A DNA stretch of 64,000 bases from contig NZ_RJVQ01000012.1 in assembly GCF_003856525.1 (NCBI RefSeq), forward strand, positions 1 through 64,000, given 5' to 3'. The translations under genes and the position numbers were made by a program. How positions within the stretch are numbered: position 1 is the first letter of the stretch; each line of letters begins with the position of its first letter. Positions 58,650 to 64,000 of this stretch are shown piece after piece. The notes beneath the pieces were generated by a model that was given only the letters and a program-made list of their open reading frames with translations, did no database searches and was not told the origin of the DNA. The DNA comes from Vibrio viridaestus. Lineage in GTDB: Bacteria > Pseudomonadota > Gammaproteobacteria > Enterobacterales > Vibrionaceae.

Positions 58650-59803
58650 TCTTTATCCTCCTTGATTAAGCTGGTTACCTGACGACGTAAACGTTGACTG
58701 ATTACATCGGTAAGTTGAGTCTGAGATTTCAATTTTACAGGGTATGTCACTTCAATATTTTGCTTGCTTAGTGAAAGCAGTGCCTTATTAAATTCAGCAA
58801 CACCATTGTCACTTTGGTTCAAATACGATGTTGACCACTTATTGGCCGTTTCTAAGGAGGTTGTATAAATTTCCTGTTGCTCATCATAGACCGCTTTGAT
58901 CGCTGTCTCTATCTTCATTTTCAGGTTTTCTCTGAGGAAGAAGTGCTGTTCTGGTGACAGTAGAGGAATAGCATTACCATCACGGGTGCGGAAAGTAATG
59001 AACTTATCGGCAAAGTTTTTAGCGGAAGTCAGTAAATTGGTACGCCAATTATTGACATCACCAGTGACTTCTTCTTTTTTCTGCTCTACGGCTTCTGGCA
59101 GAATTGCGTTAGCGAGTGGTAGTTGGTCAACTTGCTGAGAAAGACTGGTTAAACGAAGTACCAGTCCATCTTTATCGATTAGAGGAATCGCTTTAAGTGT
59201 TGTGATGTCTTCAGCCATCAATTTTCGAAGAGGAACTAAACTAGGGTCATTGAGGGCAGCGATACGTTGATCGGCACTTTCCATGAGTTGAGTTGCGCTT
59301 TCAGGATCGTGCTCGAGGAACAGTTTTCTACCCGCCAATTTTACCAGGTAATCCGATTCAGCTAACAGCCAGTCATTAGGTCTTCTTCCTTTGACTTCGG
59401 CTAAAGCCAACTGAAGGCTTTCGATACTCTTATGCTGTTGAGCGACTTCTGTTTCTGTTTTATTTACCGCGTTATCAGCGATACTTTGCGCTTGTTTTAA
59501 TGAAGCATCCAGTTGCTGTTTTAACTGTTGTTGAGTTTGCTGAAGTTCACTCTGCAGAGATGAGATTTGAGACTGATAATGCTGCTGAGTATAAGCGACG
59601 ATGCCGCCACTAAGGATAATAGAAATAACGATGGCCAGGCTCGCGAGTTTTACACCTTTCTTAGATTGCTTCTGTAATTGCTGATATTCAGCAGCAAGCG
59701 GTGATTGCTCCGTTGTTGTCGAGGTCTGATTTTTAGTCGCATCCTCTTGGGGATGTTTCTGATCCTTATTATTTGTCTCTGGCGTTGTGTTGTTGGTTGT
59801 CAT
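58646..59803 (-). CDS. hemX: HemX, uroporphyrinogen C-methyltransferase-like membrane protein
   Basis: A 385-residue protein with a low-complexity Thr/Asn-rich N-terminus, one membrane helix near residues 50-72 (ASLAIVISIILSGGIVAY) and a coiled coil of about 60 residues. Named HemX in this operon; enzyme activity is doubtful. Start overlaps the last 35 bases of hemD, with AGGAAT upstream. Confidence 0.9.
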   Translation of the reverse strand: MTTNNTTPETNNKDQKHPQEDATKNQTSTTTEQSPLAAEYQQLQKQSKKGVKLASLAIVISIILSGGIVAYTQQHYQSQISSLQSELQQTQQQLKQQLDASLKQAQSIADNAVNKTETEVAQQHKSIESLQLALAEVKGRRPNDWLLAESDYLVKLAGRKLFLEHDPESATQLMESADQRIAALNDPSLVPLRKLMAEDITTLKAIPLIDKDGLVLRLTSLSQQVDQLPLANAILPEAVEQKKEEVTGDVNNWRTNLLTSAKNFADKFITFRTRDGNAIPLLSPEQHFFLRENLKMKIETAIKAVYDEQQEIYTTSLETANKWSTSYLNQSDNGVAEFNKALLSLSKQNIEVTYPVKLKSQTQLTDVISQRLRRQVTSLIKEDKE

Positions 59804-60545
59804 TAAGTATTCCTATCACTTTCGGCTGAATGGCAGCCATTAAATCGAAATTGTTGGCGCTACCGACAACAATGGTATTCTGAAATCCAATTCCTTTTGC
59901 CACTTGCGCTATTCGTTCACTTGGAACGAAGACAGACAAGCCTACCATCCAGGCATGGAGCTGCCCGGGTATCTTATTAACGAAAAAGCGTAGTTGTTCT
60001 TCACTGGTAAAAACAATGTGGTCAACATCCTGATCTTGCCACTGAGGTACCATAACACTCGCTTCAAATGGAATAAATGCTCGACGATAGACTTCGCAAT
60101 ATTCTACCTTAGCGCCACGTTTGATTAATTGATCTGCCAAGTATTCTCGGCCACCGTTTCCTCTCAATATGACGATATTCTGTTGATTAACATCGTTAAG
60201 TAACGGATGTGACAACAGGTTCTCACTATCTCCGTGTGCTGGATAGTCTACCTGTTGTTGCGATAATTTTCTTAAAAGTCGTGCGGTTTTTTGACCAATG
60301 GCAAGATATCGAGACGTTTGCGGCCAGTTGCAGGCGTTTTCATTTAACCATTGTTGTGTATAGAGCGCTGCTGGTTGGCTAACTGCGATGATGATATCTG
60401 CTTGAGGAAGGACGTGACCTAAATTAGGGCTTTCTTGAGCTTGAAACTCAATCAGCGGAAGATAGCTAGTCGCTATTCCCTGATTTTGAAGGAGAGAGCA
60501 GAGCTCCTCTCCTTGTGGATTTGGTCGAGTAACAAGAACAGTCAC
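59769..60545 (-). CDS. hemD: Uroporphyrinogen III synthase HemD
   Basis: A 258-residue enzyme with VTRPNPQGEEL near the start, EYCEVYRRAF and DHIVFTSEEQLRFF, features of the low-conservation HemD fold. It cyclises hydroxymethylbilane. Nine bases after hemC; overlaps hemX. Confidence 0.93.
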   Translation of the reverse strand: MTVLVTRPNPQGEELCSLLQNQGIATSYLPLIEFQAQESPNLGHVLPQADIIIAVSQPAALYTQQWLNENACNWPQTSRYLAIGQKTARLLRKLSQQQVDYPAHGDSENLLSHPLLNDVNQQNIVILRGNGGREYLADQLIKRGAKVEYCEVYRRAFIPFEASVMVPQWQDQDVDHIVFTSEEQLRFFVNKIPGQLHAWMVGLSVFVPSERIAQVAKGIGFQNTIVVGSANNFDLMAAIQPKVIGILNDNQQHNARDK

Positions 60546-60554
60546 GTCATACCT

Positions 60555-61484
60555 TTATTCATAGAGCGCAGTTAGAATTTCTTTCGCACCTTTAGAAAGT
60601 AATTCTTCTGCCAATGCTTTTCCGAGTGTTTCGGCTTCTGTACGAGGTCCCCGAATCTCTCCCTGTACAACCTTTGCCCCGTCGGGTTGACCAACTAAAG
60701 CTCGTAGCCAAAGTGTGTCACCCTCTAACTCAGAGTAACTGCCGATAGGAACCTGACAGCCACCTTCAAGCGTATTATTCATTGCTCTTTCGCATAGAAC
60801 GCGATCGACCGTATCCTGATGGTTGAGTGGCTTAAGGAGTTCAATCAGTCTTTCATCATCAAGTCGACATTCAATGCCGACAGCTCCTTGACCAACTGCA
60901 GGCAGAGATTCTTCAGGAGTAAGGCGTGATTTGATACGTTCTACAAGACCTAATCTCTTTAAGCCTGCTGAAGCCAGTATGATTGCATCAAATTCACCTG
61001 CATCCAGCTTACCTAGTCGGGTTCCAACATTACCACGCAGATCTTTAATAATCAGGTCTGGACGTCTTGCTTTCAGCTGGCATTGTCGACGTAGACTACA
61101 AGTGCCTACTGTCGCGCCTTCTGGTAGCTCATCGACATTGTTGTATAGATTGGAAACGAAAGCATCAGTTGGATCTTCTCGCTCACATATAGTGACCAGC
61201 CCAAGACCAGAAGGGAATTCAACCGGAACATCTTTCATTGAATGGACCGCGAGATCGGCTCTACCGTCGAGCATAGCCTGTTCAAGCTCTTTAACAAACA
61301 GCCCTTTACCGCCGACTTTCGCTAGTGGAGTATCAAGAATAATATCACCCTTGGTCACCATGGTGACAAGCTCTACCTCAAGGCCTGGATGAGCTTCTTG
61401 TAATTTTGCTTTTACAAATTCTGCTTGCCAAAGCGCAAGAGGGCTTTTACGGGTTGCAATTTTGATTGGGGCTGTCTGTGTCAT
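60555..61484 (-). CDS. hemC: Hydroxymethylbilane synthase HemC
   Basis: A 309-residue porphobilinogen deaminase. [15 protein letters not shown] and [23 protein letters not shown] are conserved and [13 protein letters not shown] holds the Cys that carries the dipyrromethane cofactor. First gene of hemCDXY, divergent from cyaA. Confidence 0.97.
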   Translation of the reverse strand: MTQTAPIKIATRKSPLALWQAEFVKAKLQEAHPGLEVELVTMVTKGDIILDTPLAKVGGKGLFVKELEQAMLDGRADLAVHSMKDVPVEFPSGLGLVTICEREDPTDAFVSNLYNNVDELPEGATVGTCSLRRQCQLKARRPDLIIKDLRGNVGTRLGKLDAGEFDAIILASAGLKRLGLVERIKSRLTPEESLPAVGQGAVGIECRLDDERLIELLKPLNHQDTVDRVLCERAMNNTLEGGCQVPIGSYSELEGDTLWLRALVGQPDGAKVVQGEIRGPRTEAETLGKALAEELLSKGAKEILTALYE

Positions 61485-61833
61485 GTGATAATAATTTCTT
61501 GATGAATTTGACTATATCCTACCATTCAAACCGCTTACGACAGAAGTTATTCGAAATAACAAATTTGATTCCATGCAAAATGTGAGTTATCGACTAAAAT
61601 AGTGTGATATGGATCTTGTTTATGAAATGAGCCATTATTAATCAGGGCAGTGAAATAAGAAACTATAGGCCCTTTAACAAAAGGTGTGATGAGTTGCCCC
61701 AAATGAGTGAATTGTAACTTGGAATTTGCTTTACGATGGTGCTTAAAAAATGTTAAACTGATCACGTTTTGATGGTTATTTCGAGTAAACTGTAATCAAT
61801 TCTTACAGTTACATTTCAATCAAGGAATATCCC
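61485..61833. other. Intergenic, hemC-cyaA divergent promoters
   Basis: AT-rich control region for both divergent genes. Several TGTGA half-sites occur (near 61580, 61607 and 61686) but none has a good matching half at the right distance, so I do not call a CRP site. No gene seen. Confidence 0.55.
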
Positions 61834-64000
61834 TTGCAAGCATACACGCAAATTTTAATTCAGAGACTAGACAACCTAAACAGGCAACGGACTGATCGTG
61901 CGCTTGCTGTTATGGATTTGCAAAGTCAGCGTGTATTCCGTCTTATTCCCAGTCTGTTCCATTTTAATCACCCATTAATTCCTGGTTATTTTGATGCCGA
62001 AGCGCCGTGTGGTGTTTGGGGATTTGAGCCTGAGGAAGTTCAGCAGCAGTTTATTGATGATATGGAGTTGACCTTAGGTCATCATCTTACGTCTTCTGCA
62101 CAGCCTCAGATTCAGGCTCTTTATACTATGGGTAGTACATCGTCTATTGGGCAAAGTACTTCTAGTGATCTGGATATTTGGGTATGTATCTGTTCTTCAA
62201 TGTCTGAATTGGACAGAGAAAGACTGAACAATAAGTGTGCATTGATAACGGACTGGGCTAAAACACAAGGTGTTGAAGCTAATTTCTTCTTGATGGACGA
62301 AGAACGTTTTCGCCATAACTTATCGGAAGAGATGACAGGTGATAACTGTGGTTCGTCACAACATCTTTTGTTACTCGATGAATTCTATCGTTCTGCAGTA
62401 CGCTTAGCGGGTAAACGCTTGTTATGGCAAATTGTTCCTCCTGAAATGGAAGGCTGCTACGACGAATACGTTACGGAGCTGTGCAGTAAAGATTATATTG
62501 ATTGCAGTGACTGGATTGACTTCGGCCGTTTGAATCATATTCCGGCTGAAGAATACTTTGGCGCGAGTCTATGGCAACTGTATAAAAGTATCGACTCTCC
62601 TTATAAGTCGGTATTAAAAGCGATTCTGCTTGAAGCTTATTCGTGGGAATATCCTCATACACAGCTGTTAAGTATTGATACAAAACGCCGCTTTTTTACG
62701 CATGAACCCGATCTCTATAGTATGGATGCGTATTATCTGATGCTGGAAAAGGTGACTCTGTATCTAGAGCGCATCGGAGATACTGAGAGACTTGATCTGG
62801 TTAGGCGCTGTTTCTATCTAAAAACACACGAAAAATTGTCGCGTCAACCTGGGCCAGGTTCAGTGGCATGGCGTCGAGAAGCGTTGGGTGATCTCTTGTC
62901 AAAATGGCAATGGGATACCGATACGATTGAAAGTCTCGACAATCGCCGTAACTGGAAAGTGGAACAGGTTAAAGTGATGCATACGCGTCTTCTGGATGCA
63001 TTGATGCAGAGCTACCGTAACTTAATTCAGTTCGCTCGTCGTAACGATATAACCTCTTCAATCAGCCCTCAAGATATCTCGATCTTAGCGCGTAAACTGT
63101 ATGCTGCGTTTGAAGTTCTTCCTGGTAAAGTTACCTTACTCAATCCACAAATCTCTCCTGATTTGCATGAACCTGATCTGACTTTTATTGAGGTTCGTAA
63201 AGGCCGCAGTAATCCTGCCGGCTGGTATCTTTTCAAAGCACCTATCGAGCCAAGCAAAATGTTCAGGCAAAAGTATCTTGAGCAGAACGAGTACTTAAGT
63301 AAAATCGTTGCGTGGGCATTTTTTAATGGCTTGATCACTGAATCGACTCGTCTGCATGCAATAGTTCGTGATGCTCACCTGGATATCGATAAGTTTTATC
63401 AGATGGTTAGTGACTTGAGAAATACGTTTTCGATGCACAAAAGCCGTCCGACAATGCAGGCATTGGGTAGTCCTTGTGAAATTCGCCAGTTAGCAATGTT
63501 TATCAATTTTGAAAATGATCCCACAATGGAGCTGGAAAGCCGGACGCTTAAAGTGGATCTGAAAAATGTTGATATGCTGAGTTTTGGTGAAGAGTCACGT
63601 TGCCTGATAGGAAGTGTCGATTTGGTGTATAGGAACTCTTGGCAAGAAGTTCGAACGCTTCACTTTCGTGGTGAGACAGCCATGCTGGAGGCATTGAAAA
63701 CCGTTCTGTGTAAGATGCACCAAGATGCGATCCCCCCTGAGTCAGTTGACGTATTTTGCTACAGTCAGAACCTACGTGGTGTGATGAGAAATGCCGTGTA
63801 CCAGCTACTTGCTGAGTGCATCGACTTACGTCTTAAACCTGTTGAACAGCAGCGTCGACGCCGATTTAAAGCTCTACGGATTGCAGATCAGATGTATGGT
63901 CTCTTTTTTGAGCGCCGCGGTGTGTCAGTGCAAAAGCTAGAGAACTCGGTCGACTTCTATCGTAGTATTTCGACGAATAAACTGACTGGCTCTCCATTGT
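61834..64000 (+). CDS. cyaA: Adenylate cyclase class I CyaA (partial, 3' end cut)
   Basis: About 722 residues of the roughly 840-residue class I cyclase are in the window, running open to the end. GSTSSIGQSTSSDLDIWVC is the nucleotidyltransferase motif; FFLMDEERFRHN, LLLDEFYRSAVRLAGKR and EYFGASLWQLYKSIDSPYK follow E. coli CyaA. The start is TTG at 61834 with AAGGA seven bases upstream; E. coli cyaA also uses TTG, which limits synthesis. Makes cAMP for CRP. Confidence 0.95.
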   Translation, partial: MQAYTQILIQRLDNLNRQRTDRALAVMDLQSQRVFRLIPSLFHFNHPLIPGYFDAEAPCGVWGFEPEEVQQQFIDDMELTLGHHLTSSAQPQIQALYTMGSTSSIGQSTSSDLDIWVCICSSMSELDRERLNNKCALITDWAKTQGVEANFFLMDEERFRHNLSEEMTGDNCGSSQHLLLLDEFYRSAVRLAGKRLLWQIVPPEMEGCYDEYVTELCSKDYIDCSDWIDFGRLNHIPAEEYFGASLWQLYKSIDSPYKSVLKAILLEAYSWEYPHTQLLSIDTKRRFFTHEPDLYSMDAYYLMLEKVTLYLERIGDTERLDLVRRCFYLKTHEKLSRQPGPGSVAWRREALGDLLSKWQWDTDTIESLDNRRNWKVEQVKVMHTRLLDALMQSYRNLIQFARRNDITSSISPQDISILARKLYAAFEVLPGKVTLLNPQISPDLHEPDLTFIEVRKGRSNPAGWYLFKAPIEPSKMFRQKYLEQNEYLSKIVAWAFFNGLITESTRLHAIVRDAHLDIDKFYQMVSDLRNTFSMHKSRPTMQALGSPCEIRQLAMFINFENDPTMELESRTLKVDLKNVDMLSFGEESRCLIGSVDLVYRNSWQEVRTLHFRGETAMLEALKTVLCKMHQDAIPPESVDVFCYSQNLRGVMRNAVYQLLAECIDLRLKPVEQQRRRRFKALRIADQMYGLFFERRGVSVQKLENSVDFYRSISTNKLTGSPL

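Noticed and set aside
61570-61710. Possible CRP sites before cyaA
   Set aside because: TGTGA half-sites occur but none has a TCACA-like half six bases away.

Overview
The window looks like the origin-proximal part of chromosome 1 of a Vibrio or close relative. Evidence from gene content and order: an rRNA operon end followed by tRNA-Asp and tRNA-Trp, then thiCEFSGH, a large M24 aminopeptidase, a TsrA-like regulator, asnC, rsmJ, uspA, ftnA, uspB, yhiN, rmuC, ubiE-ubiJ-ubiB, tatABC-tatD, hemB, polA, spf, engB, a Csr-type sRNA locus, yihI, hemN, hemYXDC and cyaA. From memory this follows the order of V. cholerae chromosome I at roughly 60-130 kb. Two perfect parS centromere sites (5362-5377 and 8983-8998) fit that placement.

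Layout. 1-590: 5S rRNA tail, two tRNAs, and decaying tandem copies of the tRNA-Trp 3' end with its terminator. 799-2690: a Tat-exported multicopper oxidase and the fluoride channel crcB. 2745-8963: TPP riboswitch and thiamine operon. 9069-15948 (minus): choline import and glycine betaine synthesis (betI-betB-betA-choX-choW-choV). 16209-24709: peptidase, TsrA-like regulator, asnC, rsmJ, transporter, stress proteins, ferritin and flavoprotein. 24870-39335: a sugar catabolism block with L-arabinose uptake (araFGH), araD, araA and araC, then gluconate regulator, permease and kinase and the Entner-Doudoroff genes edd-eda. This block appears inserted between yhiN and rmuC. 39467-47490: rmuC, ubiquinone genes, Tat translocon, tatD and hemB. 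47491-48033: a long RyhB-type sRNA under Fur control, followed by an unexplained cluster of DnaA boxes and GATC sites. 48034-49043 (minus): a YqjD/YqjE/YqjK-like membrane operon. 49318-54077: polA, Spot 42, engB and a Csr-type sRNA. 54176-57389: a methyltransferase, yihI, a DUF2489 protein and hemN. 57468-61484 (minus): hemC-hemD-hemX-hemY. 61834 to the end: cyaA, cut by the window edge.

How the genes work together. The thi operon is switched by thiamine pyrophosphate. The bet-cho operon supports osmoprotection, probably controlled by BetI. AraC and CRP sites lie between araF and araD, and paired GntR operators lie between the gluconate permease and gntK. No araB (ribulokinase) is present beside araA and araD. 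The sRNAs RyhB, Spot 42 and the Csr-type RNA tie the region to iron and carbon control. tatA encodes only 58 residues. No CRISPR array, insertion sequence or prophage was seen.

The most unusual feature is the oriC-like segment at about 47874-48023, between ryhB and the yqjK-like gene. It has two perfect DnaA boxes in inverted orientation, a third matching box and four GATC sites within 150 bp, and no convincing gene.
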